64,000 nucleotides of DNA from Shimia sp. Alg240-R146 (GTDB lineage: Bacteria > Pseudomonadota > Alphaproteobacteria > Rhodobacterales > Rhodobacteraceae): NCBI RefSeq assembly GCF_947331465.1, contig NZ_CAMZOK010000001.1:186001-250000 (forward strand), given 5' to 3'. Position numbers and translations under genes: made by a program. Positions within the stretch are counted from its first letter, which is position 1, and each line of letters begins with the position of its first letter. The notes under the pieces are model-generated. The model did not search any database. It was not told where the DNA came from and worked only from the letters and a program-made list of their open reading frames with translations. Shown in pieces: positions 27,137 through 35,901 of the stretch.

Positions 27137-27766
27137 CTACATGTTGTCGACAAAGCAGCCAACGCTTTTGGCCATATCCTCAGGCGTCGTGTCACGCCGG
27201 AAGTATTCCACAAAACCATGCCCGGGCAGGGTGAGGTAGGTGAAGGTCGAGTGATCCACGAGGTAAAACTCCTCGTCGCCATCTTCCGGCGTCTGTTTTT
27301 TGTAGTACGTGCGATAAGCTTGACTCGCCGCTTTGACCTGCTCGGCCGAGCCGGTCAGGCCAATCATGCGGGGATGCAGATACCCTGTGTATTCCTTGAT
27401 CACGTCCGGTGTATCCCGCGCCGGATCGATGCTGATAAAGGCGCCGTTCACAATTTTTCCTTCTTCTTCAAGAAGATCCATCGCCTCAGCATTCCGCGTT
27501 GCATCAAGTGGGCAGACATCAGGGCAGTAGGTATACCCGAAATAGATCAGCGTGGGTTTGGTTAGAACATCCTGATCGGTGACGACGCTTCCTTCCCCAT
27601 CCACAAGCGTGAACGGCCCGCCAATCGCCCCGGCCCCGCCCGCGACCTGGCTTTGACGACATTGCGCGAACTGATCGCCGTCAGATGTTGTCTGTGAAAC
27701 GTACCACATCCCGCCCAAAGCAAGGATCACCACAAAAACGGCCACCGCGGCTAGCGTGCGCATCAT
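27137..27766 (-). CDS. senC: SCO1/SenC/PrrC copper chaperone
   Basis: 209 residues from the ATG pair at 27766/27763; the upstream open frame is non-family. An N-terminal membrane anchor (about 4-22) is followed by the thioredoxin-fold SCO domain with the copper ligands CPDVCP and the later His of YLVDHSTFTYLT. It delivers copper to cytochrome oxidase and modulates RegB signalling in Rhodobacter. Transcribed with regA and divergent from regB, the usual arrangement. Confidence 0.93.
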   Translation of the reverse strand: MMRTLAAVAVFVVILALGGMWYVSQTTSDGDQFAQCRQSQVAGGAGAIGGPFTLVDGEGSVVTDQDVLTKPTLIYFGYTYCPDVCPLDATRNAEAMDLLEEEGKIVNGAFISIDPARDTPDVIKEYTGYLHPRMIGLTGSAEQVKAASQAYRTYYKKQTPEDGDEEFYLVDHSTFTYLTLPGHGFVEYFRRDTTPEDMAKSVGCFVDNM

Positions 27767-27810
27767 AACACCATTCCTAATGCCAAGTTGATTGATGAGT
27801 GTCAGAGACC

Positions 27811-27822
27811 TAACAATTGTTA
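27811..27822. promoter_or_regulatory. 12-bp palindrome in the regB/senC divergent promoter
   Basis: TAACAATTGTTA is a perfect palindrome, 28 bases before the regB ATG and 45 bases before senC. Its position fits an operator acting on both directions; I do not recognise the regulator. Confidence 0.4.
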
Positions 27823-27850
27823 ACGCGAACTCAAGGACAAAACACACCAG

Positions 27851-29224
27851 ATGACCGATTTCTCGACCGAACTCCTGTCCAGCGACCGACGCGGCAATTG
27901 GATCCGACTGCGCACAATCATACTCGTGCGTTGGATCGCTATCATAGGCCAAGTATCAGCCCTACTGGTCGCGCAATTCGGGTTTGGGCTCGAAATCGAA
28001 TACGGGCTTTGCTACCTGGCCGTCGGTGTGTCCGTCATTGGCAACCTCGTTGCGCTTTTTGTTTTCCCGGAAAACAAGCTGCTGAGCGAGACCGAAAACA
28101 TGTTCATGATCCTCTTCGACATCCTGCAGCTTGGGTTTCTGCTTTTTCTGACCGGAGGCTTGAACAACCCATTTTCTTTCCTCGTTGTCGGCCCCGTGAC
28201 GGTGTCTGCACTGGTTTTGTCTGTGCGTTCCTCACTGATCGTCGCGACACTTGCCATCGCAATGGTCACATTGCTTTTGAATTTCCATCTGCCACTGCGA
28301 ATGCAGGAGTTTTTCATCCTGCGAATTCCCGACGTCTTCCTGTATGGAAACTGGGGCGCAATCGTCATCGCCATCATGTTTTCTTCTCTCTATTCACGTC
28401 GAGTGGTGACCGAGATGTCTTCGATGGCCGATGCCTTGGCTGCCACGCAAATGGCCTTGGCCCGCGAGCAAAAGCTCACCGACCTAGGGGGCGTCGTGGC
28501 TGCTGCTGCCCACGAACTGGGTACGCCGCTTGCCACGATCAAATTGACCAGCTCCGAATTGATGGAAGAACTGGACGACAACCCGGAACTGCGCGACGAC
28601 GCCGCCTTGATCCGTGAGCAGGCCGATCGTTGCCGGGATATCTTGCGCTCGATGGGACGCGCGGGAAAAGACGACCTACACTTGCGCCGGGCACCGTTCT
28701 CCGCGGTAATCGAGGAGGCCGCTGAACCCCATTTGGACCGGGGAAAGGCCATCTATTTTGAGCACTTAGGTCTGGTCGATGGCCCCGAAATTCCGAGACC
28801 CGCAGAAATCGTGCACGGTCTGAGAAACCTGATTCAGAATGCCGTAGATTTCGCTCGCACCACCGTCTGGGTCGAAACTGAATGGGACGAAGAAAGGTTG
28901 TTTGTTCGGATCATGGATGACGGCAAAGGCTTTCCTCCACACCTTATCGGGCGCATTGGGGATCCCTTCATTCGCCGCCGGCGCTCGGAAAAGGAACGGT
29001 CACAGCGCCCCGGGTACGAAGGTATGGGTTTGGGCCTGTTTATCGCCAAAACGTTGCTGGAACGCACCGGAGCTGAACTGAACTTCGCAAACGGAACAAA
29101 CGAAGAGATGGATCACAAAGACGAGGGTTTGGGCGCCATCGTAGAGGTGGTTTGGCTTCGCGCAAAATTCGACGCTGACGCATCCAATGGCGCTCTTGGA
29201 CAAAACCCACGCCTAAAAGCATAA
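27851..29224 (+). CDS. regB: Redox sensor histidine kinase RegB/PrrB/ActS
   Basis: 457 residues. Six membrane segments in the first ~180 residues include the quinone-binding motif GGLNNPF (102-108). The H-box AAAAHELGTPLATI carries phospho-acceptor His221; Cys261 in the segment REQADRCRDILRSMGR corresponds to the redox-active cysteine described for Rhodobacter RegB. ATPase boxes are LRNLIQNAVDFA, DDGKGFP and GMGLGLFIA. It phosphorylates RegA in response to respiratory redox state. All key residues are present. Confidence 0.95.
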   Translation: MTDFSTELLSSDRRGNWIRLRTIILVRWIAIIGQVSALLVAQFGFGLEIEYGLCYLAVGVSVIGNLVALFVFPENKLLSETENMFMILFDILQLGFLLFLTGGLNNPFSFLVVGPVTVSALVLSVRSSLIVATLAIAMVTLLLNFHLPLRMQEFFILRIPDVFLYGNWGAIVIAIMFSSLYSRRVVTEMSSMADALAATQMALAREQKLTDLGGVVAAAAHELGTPLATIKLTSSELMEELDDNPELRDDAALIREQADRCRDILRSMGRAGKDDLHLRRAPFSAVIEEAAEPHLDRGKAIYFEHLGLVDGPEIPRPAEIVHGLRNLIQNAVDFARTTVWVETEWDEERLFVRIMDDGKGFPPHLIGRIGDPFIRRRRSEKERSQRPGYEGMGLGLFIAKTLLERTGAELNFANGTNEEMDHKDEGLGAIVEVVWLRAKFDADASNGALGQNPRLKA

Positions 29225-29245
29225 TTCGGGACCTGCACCGCATTG

Positions 29246-29260
29246 TTAACACACTATTAA
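29246..29260 (+). promoter_or_regulatory. CtrA-type binding box
   Basis: TTAA-N7-TTAA, an exact match to the full CtrA consensus, lies 49 bases upstream of the PAS-protein start and just after regB. CtrA occurs throughout Rhodobacterales; binding here is predicted, not shown. Confidence 0.5.
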
Positions 29261-29308
29261 CCAACCTTACGCGAAGCTTGAGAGGCGCTCCAGTGTTGGG
29301 GATTTGCT

Positions 29309-30799
29309 TTGTTTGATTCGAGTATCGAGTTTTTAGTTGTTTTGATTGGTGTCTGCGGCCTTGTGGTTGCAATTTTCGTGGCGGCATATTTCGCTCGCAG
29401 ACATCGGCCCAGTAACGCCGTTGACCTCGGCGACGAAGCTGTTTGCATCTATAGAAACGGCGTCTTGGTTGAGGCGAACGCCGCTGGTTTGAGGCTTTTG
29501 ACCAGTCGCGGCGGCACCGAAACCAATTGGCGTGCTCTGCGTCGGCTTTTGGCGGAACGCTTCCCGAACTTTCCCGAAAACCAAGGCACGGTGAAGGACC
29601 AGGACACCACCGTTCTTGCCTCACTGAATTCGCAAGATACCGACATTGTCACCATCGACCAATGGCAAGGTGTCGCACGCGTTTCCGTTCTTAATCAAAA
29701 GGTTGCCACCATAGAAGGCCCGCCCGTTGAAACCGAGATCTCGCTGCGCGCACCTTACCCGATTTGGATCTGCGACAGCGATGGCGCTGTCACTTGGTGC
29801 AATGACGCATATCACAAATTTGCCCTGTCCTTGGGCTACCTCTCGTCGCAAGAACCTCCTCAAATTTTTGACGTGCCTTCCCAAAAACCTGGGCCTCAAC
29901 CGTGGCGTATCGGCATTGCTCAGCAAACCAAAGGGCTAACCCATTGGTTTGATGTCACTGCAGTTTCGTTGAAAGATGGCACGGTTTTCTTTGCAGTCGA
30001 TGCCAATACAATCGTTGGCGCCGAAATGGCCCAGCGCAACATTGTCCAAACGCTGTCGCAAACATTTGCGCAGCTGCCAACCGGGTTGGCAGTGTTTGAT
30101 CGAAGCAGGCAGTTGGTCTTGTTCAACCCGTCCCTCACAGCCCTTACCGATCTGCCTCCACCAATGTTGTCGGACCATCCCACAATAACCGCTTTCTTCG
30201 ACGCTTTGCGCGAAAGCCGGATCGCACCTGAACCACAAAGCTCTCTGTCTTGGCAGGCGCATGTCGCCGCCATCATTCAATCAGCGGAGCAAGGCCAATA
30301 TTGCGAAACATGGGAATTGCCATCGGGGAAAACCTACCGCGTCACCGGACGCCCGCAACCGGACGGCGCAATCGCAATACTGTTTGATGATATTTCGGCA
30401 GAAATGTCCCTGACACGACGGTTCCGCGCAGAGATTGACATCGCACACGCCGCGCTGGATGCGCTGGACGAACCGGTCGCGCTGTTTTCGCAATCGGGTG
30501 AGCATTTGCTCTGTAATCACGCTTACCGCAGTTTCTGGAAGGCGGATCCGGACACCAGCTTTGCAACGTACACCATCCATGACGCAACCGACCTTTGGGC
30601 CTCGGAGGTCTGTGATACGCCCGCATGGCAAGATTTTAGGAGCGCGGTTTTATCGAAAAGCTCCCGTCAAATCTGGACCGGCACACTGGCACTTCGGACA
30701 TTCGGTTTGGTCGATGTCGCTCTCACCCCGATTGCCGGCGGCGCCACTCTGGTAAAGTTCCGCCGATCGGCCACGCGCGACGTTACCCTGCCCGCTTGA
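29309..30799 (+). CDS. Membrane-anchored multi-PAS protein, DivL-like but without kinase domains
   Basis: 496 residues. One N-terminal membrane segment (about 7-28), then four PAS-like units at about 42-140, 145-235, 255-365 and 383-485. The third and fourth carry LPTGLAVFDRSRQLVLFNP, LPSGKTYRVTGRP.PDGAI and DISAEMSLTRRFRAE, strongly like the PAS region of DivL, the CckA-controlling pseudokinase of alphaproteobacteria. The protein stops before any HisKA or ATPase domain. The downstream order tsaE-amgK-murU-addB-addA-trxA matches that beside divL in rhizobia. The start is a TTG behind GGGGA; no in-frame ATG exists nearby, so the exact start is uncertain. Confidence 0.75.
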   Translation: MFDSSIEFLVVLIGVCGLVVAIFVAAYFARRHRPSNAVDLGDEAVCIYRNGVLVEANAAGLRLLTSRGGTETNWRALRRLLAERFPNFPENQGTVKDQDTTVLASLNSQDTDIVTIDQWQGVARVSVLNQKVATIEGPPVETEISLRAPYPIWICDSDGAVTWCNDAYHKFALSLGYLSSQEPPQIFDVPSQKPGPQPWRIGIAQQTKGLTHWFDVTAVSLKDGTVFFAVDANTIVGAEMAQRNIVQTLSQTFAQLPTGLAVFDRSRQLVLFNPSLTALTDLPPPMLSDHPTITAFFDALRESRIAPEPQSSLSWQAHVAAIIQSAEQGQYCETWELPSGKTYRVTGRPQPDGAIAILFDDISAEMSLTRRFRAEIDIAHAALDALDEPVALFSQSGEHLLCNHAYRSFWKADPDTSFATYTIHDATDLWASEVCDTPAWQDFRSAVLSKSSRQIWTGTLALRTFGLVDVALTPIAGGATLVKFRRSATRDVTLPA

Positions 30800-30836
30800 G
30801 ACTTGCAGGCGCACACAGGGCAGGTAGTGTGGCGCC

Positions 30837-31301
30837 ATGTCGCCAATTATTCTTTCCTCTGCCGATGATACGGCTGCTCTCGCCGTTGAGCTCGGCGCAA
30901 AATTGCAGGCGGGCGATGTGCTCTTGCTAGAAGGCGATATTGGCGCCGGTAAAACCCATTTCGCCCGCAGTTTGATCCAATCTCTTCTCACTGTTTCTGA
31001 GGACGTGCCTTCGCCAACGTTCACGCTCGTGCAAATGTACGAAACTGAACAGGCTGAGCTCTGGCACGCTGACCTGTATCGCCTTACTTCGCCTGACGAA
31101 GTGGTCGAACTGGGACTCGTGGATGCATTTGAAGACGCAATCTGCCTTGTTGAATGGCCCGACAGGCTTGCAGAATTGCGGCCCGAAAACGCGCTGACTT
31201 TGACCTTCGCGCTTGGCGAAACAACTGGGTCCCGTATCCTTACCCCAAGCTTCAACGCACCGCGTTGGGCATCTGTCGTAGGCGCGATGTCAGATGGATG
31301 A
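30837..31301 (+). CDS. tsaE: tRNA threonylcarbamoyladenosine biosynthesis ATPase TsaE
   Basis: 154 residues, a small P-loop protein with Walker A GDIGAGKTHFAR (about 34-45), the switch-like SPTFTLVQMYE segment, LWHADLYRL and VEWPDRL, all hallmarks of TsaE (YjeE). It works with TsaB and TsaD in t6A37 tRNA modification. The stop overlaps the amgK start by 8 bases. Confidence 0.93.
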   Translation: MSPIILSSADDTAALAVELGAKLQAGDVLLLEGDIGAGKTHFARSLIQSLLTVSEDVPSPTFTLVQMYETEQAELWHADLYRLTSPDEVVELGLVDAFEDAICLVEWPDRLAELRPENALTLTFALGETTGSRILTPSFNAPRWASVVGAMSDG

Positions 31302-32313
31302 GCGCGCAGACCTAATTGGCCAGTTCCTGGCGCAGACAGAATGGCAAAACGCAACGCGCGCATTGGTGGCTGGGGATGCGTCCAACCGCCGGTACGACCG
31401 GCTCACCAAACCCAATGGCACAACCGCAATTCTGATGGATGCCCCTCCGGACAAAGGCGAAGACGTGCGGCCTTTCTGTACGTTGGCGCTTTACCTCAGA
31501 GACATCGGGCTTTCTGCGCCAGAGATTTACGACGTCGACCACCACAACGGCTTCCTGATCCTCGAAGACCTCGGAGACGCCGTTTTTGCGCGCATCATCC
31601 ACGATGACCCATCTCGTGAACAAAACCTCTATGAGCGCGCGACAGATGTTCTGGTTCATATGCATGCGCATCAAGCCCCTGATCTGGATACTTTTGACAA
31701 TGCGCTCATGGCGGATATGACCGACGTTGCTTTCAGTTGGTATGCCATGGCGGGGGCATCCGATTGGCAGGGTGCGTTCACAGAGTTCCATGCACTGCTC
31801 TCAGCTCTGCTGCCTCTTCATGTAGCCCCGCCAACCGTTTTCATGCACCGCGATTACCACGCAGAGAACCTGCTTTGGCTTCCACAGAGATCCGGCGTGG
31901 CTCAGGTCGGCGTGCTGGATTTTCAGGACGCCAAACGCGCCCATCCTGCTTACGATCTCGTGTCTTTACTTCAGGACGCACGTCGCGATGTATCGCCCGA
32001 AATCGAAACCGCAATGATAGCGCGATATTGCACAGCCACGGGCGTAGAGATTGCCGATTTTGACGCCGCATATCACGTGCTGGGTGCCCAGCGGAATTTG
32101 CGAATTCTCGGTGTTTTTGCACGCCTTTGCCTCCATTTCGGCAAACCTCACTACGTAGACTTCATTCCGCGCGTACACCGACTTCTCATGCGGGACCTTG
32201 ATCATCCGGCGCTGGCACCGGTTTCCGCACTCTTGCGAAAAGCCCTGCCAGAACCCACCCCACGCTTCCTAAGATCGATGAAAGACAGATGCGCGACTTT
32301 CCCAACGCTGTAA
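31294..32313 (+). CDS. amgK: Aminoglycoside-phosphotransferase-fold sugar kinase, AmgK-like
   Basis: 339 residues. The kinase signature HRDYHAENLLW with catalytic Asp and Asn, the metal site LDFQDAKRAHPAYDL and an N-terminal DASNRRYDRL segment identify the APH/choline kinase fold. Its partner murU follows directly, the pair known in Pseudomonas for recycling cell-wall MurNAc: AmgK makes MurNAc (or GlcNAc) 1-phosphate. The assignment rests on this pairing and the family, not on substrate residues. Confidence 0.82.
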   Translation: MDERADLIGQFLAQTEWQNATRALVAGDASNRRYDRLTKPNGTTAILMDAPPDKGEDVRPFCTLALYLRDIGLSAPEIYDVDHHNGFLILEDLGDAVFARIIHDDPSREQNLYERATDVLVHMHAHQAPDLDTFDNALMADMTDVAFSWYAMAGASDWQGAFTEFHALLSALLPLHVAPPTVFMHRDYHAENLLWLPQRSGVAQVGVLDFQDAKRAHPAYDLVSLLQDARRDVSPEIETAMIARYCTATGVEIADFDAAYHVLGAQRNLRILGVFARLCLHFGKPHYVDFIPRVHRLLMRDLDHPALAPVSALLRKALPEPTPRFLRSMKDRCATFPTL

Positions 32314-32981
32314 TGCTTTTTGCTGCCGGTTTTGGCACCCGAATGGGTGCTTTGACGCGGACCACACCCAAACCGTTGATTCCGGTCGCGGGGCGCGCAC
32401 TGATTGATCATACATTGGATCATGTTCACGCGATCGACCCCGACAGAATTGTGGTCAACACGCACTACCATCACGACCAGATGGCCGCGCATTTCGACGG
32501 GTCAGACGTGCAGCTCTCTCATGAAGCGCCCGATATTTTGGAAACCGGTGGCGGACTGCGTGCCGCTCTGCCGCTTTTAGGGCAGGGGCCTGTCTTCACC
32601 TCAAATACTGACGCGATCTGGCAGGGGCCGAACCCATTTGAAGTCGCCCTGGACGCATGGCGACCGGACGACATGGACGCGCTGCTGGTTTGTGTCCCGC
32701 AAGAGCGAGCAATTGGACACAAGGGGCAGGGCGATTTTGCATTGGCTCTCGACGGACGTATCACACGCGGCCCCGGCGTGATCTATGGCGGCGTACAAAT
32801 CCTTAGAACTAACGGACTAGAAGCCATCCATGAGGGCGCGTTTTCCCTCAACCTGCTTTGGAACCAGATGCTTGCAAAGGGACGTCTGTTCGGGGTCTCT
32901 TATCCAGGGCACTGGTGTGATGTCGGCTCCCCCGAAGGCATCACTCTCGCCGAACAAATGTTGGGTACTCAAGATGTTTGA
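32289..32981 (+). CDS. murU: Nucleotidyltransferase, MurU-like
   Basis: 230 residues with the sugar-phosphate nucleotidyltransferase signature FAAGFGTRMGALTRTTPKPLIPVAG near the N-terminus (split: FAAGFGTRMG and PKPLIPVAG), the metal Asp in FTSNTDAIW, and ETGGGLRAALPLL. MurU converts MurNAc 1-phosphate to UDP-MurNAc, by-passing fosfomycin-sensitive de novo synthesis. The ATG at 32289 overlaps amgK by 25 bases; a second ATG at 32313 (TAATG) is possible. Confidence 0.8.
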   Translation: MRDFPNAVMLFAAGFGTRMGALTRTTPKPLIPVAGRALIDHTLDHVHAIDPDRIVVNTHYHHDQMAAHFDGSDVQLSHEAPDILETGGGLRAALPLLGQGPVFTSNTDAIWQGPNPFEVALDAWRPDDMDALLVCVPQERAIGHKGQGDFALALDGRITRGPGVIYGGVQILRTNGLEAIHEGAFSLNLLWNQMLAKGRLFGVSYPGHWCDVGSPEGITLAEQMLGTQDV

Positions 32982-35901
32982 TCCTGCCGAGTTTCCGCGC
33001 GTCTTTGGCGTCCCCCCGGGTGCCGATTTCCCTAAGGTGCTGGTCGACGGTATGTGCCACCGCATGGCGGGCTGCCCACCTGAGGACATGGCCCGTGTAG
33101 AGGTGATCGTGAACACCACCCGCATGGCGCGGCGGGTGTCGATGCTGTTTGATGATGGGCCCGCAATGCTTTTGCCTCGCATTCGTCTGCTCGGTGATTT
33201 CTCACGCGATGCGGCGGCGGACCTACCAGCATCCGCTTCACCCTTGCGACAACGGTTTGAGCTCATCCAATTGATCACCCGCTTGCTAGAGCAACAGCCC
33301 GATCTAGCCGCGCGCGCCTCGATTTACGATCTCGCCGATAGCCTTGCTGGTTTGTTCGACGAAATGTCTGGCGAAGGCGTTGATGTGGACACCATTGAAT
33401 CCCTAGACGTCTCCGATCAGTCAGGCCACTGGGCCCGTGCGCAGCATTTCTTCGCGATCGCACGCCATTTTCTTGAGGACGTGAACGCCGCACCGGGGCA
33501 GGAGGCCCGCCAACGCCTAACGATTGAACGGCTCATCAAGAAGTGGACAGATGCACCGCCGCAGCATCCGGTAATCCTTGCAGGGTCCACCGGCTCACGT
33601 GGCACGATGATGTTGTTGATGCAGGCCGTGGCAAAACTACCGCAAGGCGCCATCGTTTTGCCAGGATTTGACACTGATATGCCAGCAAACGTCTGGCAGC
33701 AGATGTCCGACGCGTTGGAAGCCGAGGATCACCCACAATTTCGATTTCGCAAATTAATGGATGCACTGGCGATCACGCCTCAACAGATCTCGCCATGGCA
33801 CACCTGCACCGCGCCAAACCCAATGCGAAACCGACTTGTTTCGCTAGCAATGCGCCCCGCGCCAGTCACCGATCAGTGGTTGACCGAAGGTCCGACCCTC
33901 GGAGACCTGAAAACCGCCACCTGCGACATCACCCTAATCGAGGCAACAACCCAACGCGAAGAAGCGCTCGCCATTGCCGCGCGGATGCGCAAAGCAGCAC
34001 AAGACGGTCAAACCTGCGCATTGATCAGCCCGGACCGCATGCTGACCCGTCAAGTGACGGCCGCTTTGGATCGCTGGCGCATTGTGCCTGACGACAGCGC
34101 TGGCCAGCCGCTGCAATTGTCCCCACCCGGACGATTTTTGCGCCACGTTTCGAGTCTATTTCAGCGGAATCTGACCTCAGAAGCACTTTTGACTTTGCTC
34201 AAACATCCACTCACACACAGCGGTAAAGATCGCGGCAATCATCTTTTGTGGACGCGTGAATTGGAGCTTTGGATTCGTCGCAAGGCGGTGACATATCCCG
34301 ATCCGGAAACGCTGAGAGACTGCGCTCTGACCAACGACTCCATCGATGCGGGTTGGATCGAATGGGTCATCTCGGCGTTTTGCGCCAAGGAACTCTCCGG
34401 CGACGTTGACCTCTCCGACCGCCTCGATGCGCACATCGTCTTGTCGGAACACATCGCCTCCGGACAAGAAGACGGCTCGGGCGCGTTGTGGCTCGAAGGG
34501 GCAGGGCGCAAGGCAGTTCAGGTTGTAAACGACCTACGCACACACGCTCCCGTCGCAGGTCTGATCACGGCCACCGACTACAGCGATCTATTTGGCGCGG
34601 TTCTGGCCCGCGAGGAAGTGCGCGACCGCGACGAGGGCCATCCCCACATTCTAATTTGGGGCACACTAGAAGCCCGCGTTCAAGGCGCCGATCTGGTAAT
34701 CCTTGGCGGCTTGAACGAAGGAAGTTGGCCCGAGGCTCCAAGCCCCGATCCATGGCTTAATCGTAAAATGCGCCACGATGCCGGATTGCTTTTGCCGGAG
34801 CGCCGCATTGGGCTTTCGGCGCACGATTTCCAACAAGCGGTTTGCGCACCTGAGGTCTGGATAACCCGTGCGATCCGCTCCGACGAGGCTGAAACCGTGC
34901 CTTCGCGCTGGGTCAACCGATTGCTCAATCTGTTAGGAGGCCTGCCAGACCAGAACGGACCAGAGGCGCTTGCGGATATGCGAAGCCGTGGGCGCGTGTG
35001 GATCAACAACATCCATGCGCTGGAGACATTCAAGGAGACGCCACCGGCGTCACGCCCTTCGCCCACACCACCACAAGCGGCGCGACCACGGCGCCTGTCC
35101 GTCACAGAAATCAAACGCCTGATCCGCGATCCATATGCGGTTTATGCCAAGCATGTGCTGCGCCTGCGGCCCCTTGATCCGCTGATGCGCTCACCTGACG
35201 CTTTGTTGCGCGGCATTATCGTCCACGAGATTCTGGAACAGCTGATCAAGGAAAGCGTGGCCGAAGATCAACCGGTCACACGAGCTCGGTTGATGGAAAT
35301 ATCAGAGACTGTTCTTGCCCAAAACGTGCCTTGGCCCACCGCCCGTGCACTTTGGAAGGCGCGACTTGACCGCATTGCGGACCACATCGTCACCGAAGAG
35401 GCCAAACGTCGCCAGCGCGCCACACCCATTGCATTCGAAGCCCGCGCGCGTGCCGACATAGATGACCTCGACTTCACCCTGACGGGCACTGCCGACCGGC
35501 TTGACCGCACCTCGAATGGCGACTTGATCCTATATGATTACAAGACGGGCGCCCCGCCCAGCGCGGATGAGCAAACCTATTTCGACAAGCAGCTGTTGCT
35601 TGAGGCCGCAATGGCTGAGCGCGGTGCGTTCAAAGATATAGATCCGGCCGACGTGGCAGACGCAATCTATATCGGTCTCGGCCCCAAACCCAAAGATCAA
35701 CCCGCGCCGCTGGGCGAAACCCCGACCGAAACCGTGTGGGAGGAATTCACCCGCCTGATCGGTGCCTACCTCACCGACGGCAAAGGCTTCACCGCCCGCC
35801 GCGCCATGCGTTCGGATATGGACGAAAGCGACTATGACCAGCTGGCCCGTTTTGGCGAATGGGACGCCACCGATGATCCAGAACCGGAGGCGCTGACATG
35901 A
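32974..35901 (+). CDS. addB: Double-strand break repair protein AddB
   Basis: 975 residues from the ATG inside the last codons of murU (8-base overlap); the longer frame covers murU and is not AddB-like. The N-terminal inactivated helicase-like part has VFGVPPGADFPK and NTTRMARRV. The C-terminal nuclease domain shows LRGIIVHEILEQ, FTLTGTADRLDR, LYDYKTGAPPS and DKQLLLEAAMAE, the PD-(D/E)XK and QxxxY motifs. With AddA it resects double-strand breaks for RecA loading. Normal length for alphaproteobacteria. Confidence 0.93.
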   Translation: MFDPAEFPRVFGVPPGADFPKVLVDGMCHRMAGCPPEDMARVEVIVNTTRMARRVSMLFDDGPAMLLPRIRLLGDFSRDAAADLPASASPLRQRFELIQLITRLLEQQPDLAARASIYDLADSLAGLFDEMSGEGVDVDTIESLDVSDQSGHWARAQHFFAIARHFLEDVNAAPGQEARQRLTIERLIKKWTDAPPQHPVILAGSTGSRGTMMLLMQAVAKLPQGAIVLPGFDTDMPANVWQQMSDALEAEDHPQFRFRKLMDALAITPQQISPWHTCTAPNPMRNRLVSLAMRPAPVTDQWLTEGPTLGDLKTATCDITLIEATTQREEALAIAARMRKAAQDGQTCALISPDRMLTRQVTAALDRWRIVPDDSAGQPLQLSPPGRFLRHVSSLFQRNLTSEALLTLLKHPLTHSGKDRGNHLLWTRELELWIRRKAVTYPDPETLRDCALTNDSIDAGWIEWVISAFCAKELSGDVDLSDRLDAHIVLSEHIASGQEDGSGALWLEGAGRKAVQVVNDLRTHAPVAGLITATDYSDLFGAVLAREEVRDRDEGHPHILIWGTLEARVQGADLVILGGLNEGSWPEAPSPDPWLNRKMRHDAGLLLPERRIGLSAHDFQQAVCAPEVWITRAIRSDEAETVPSRWVNRLLNLLGGLPDQNGPEALADMRSRGRVWINNIHALETFKETPPASRPSPTPPQAARPRRLSVTEIKRLIRDPYAVYAKHVLRLRPLDPLMRSPDALLRGIIVHEILEQLIKESVAEDQPVTRARLMEISETVLAQNVPWPTARALWKARLDRIADHIVTEEAKRRQRATPIAFEARARADIDDLDFTLTGTADRLDRTSNGDLILYDYKTGAPPSADEQTYFDKQLLLEAAMAERGAFKDIDPADVADAIYIGLGPKPKDQPAPLGETPTETVWEEFTRLIGAYLTDGKGFTARRAMRSDMDESDYDQLARFGEWDATDDPEPEALT

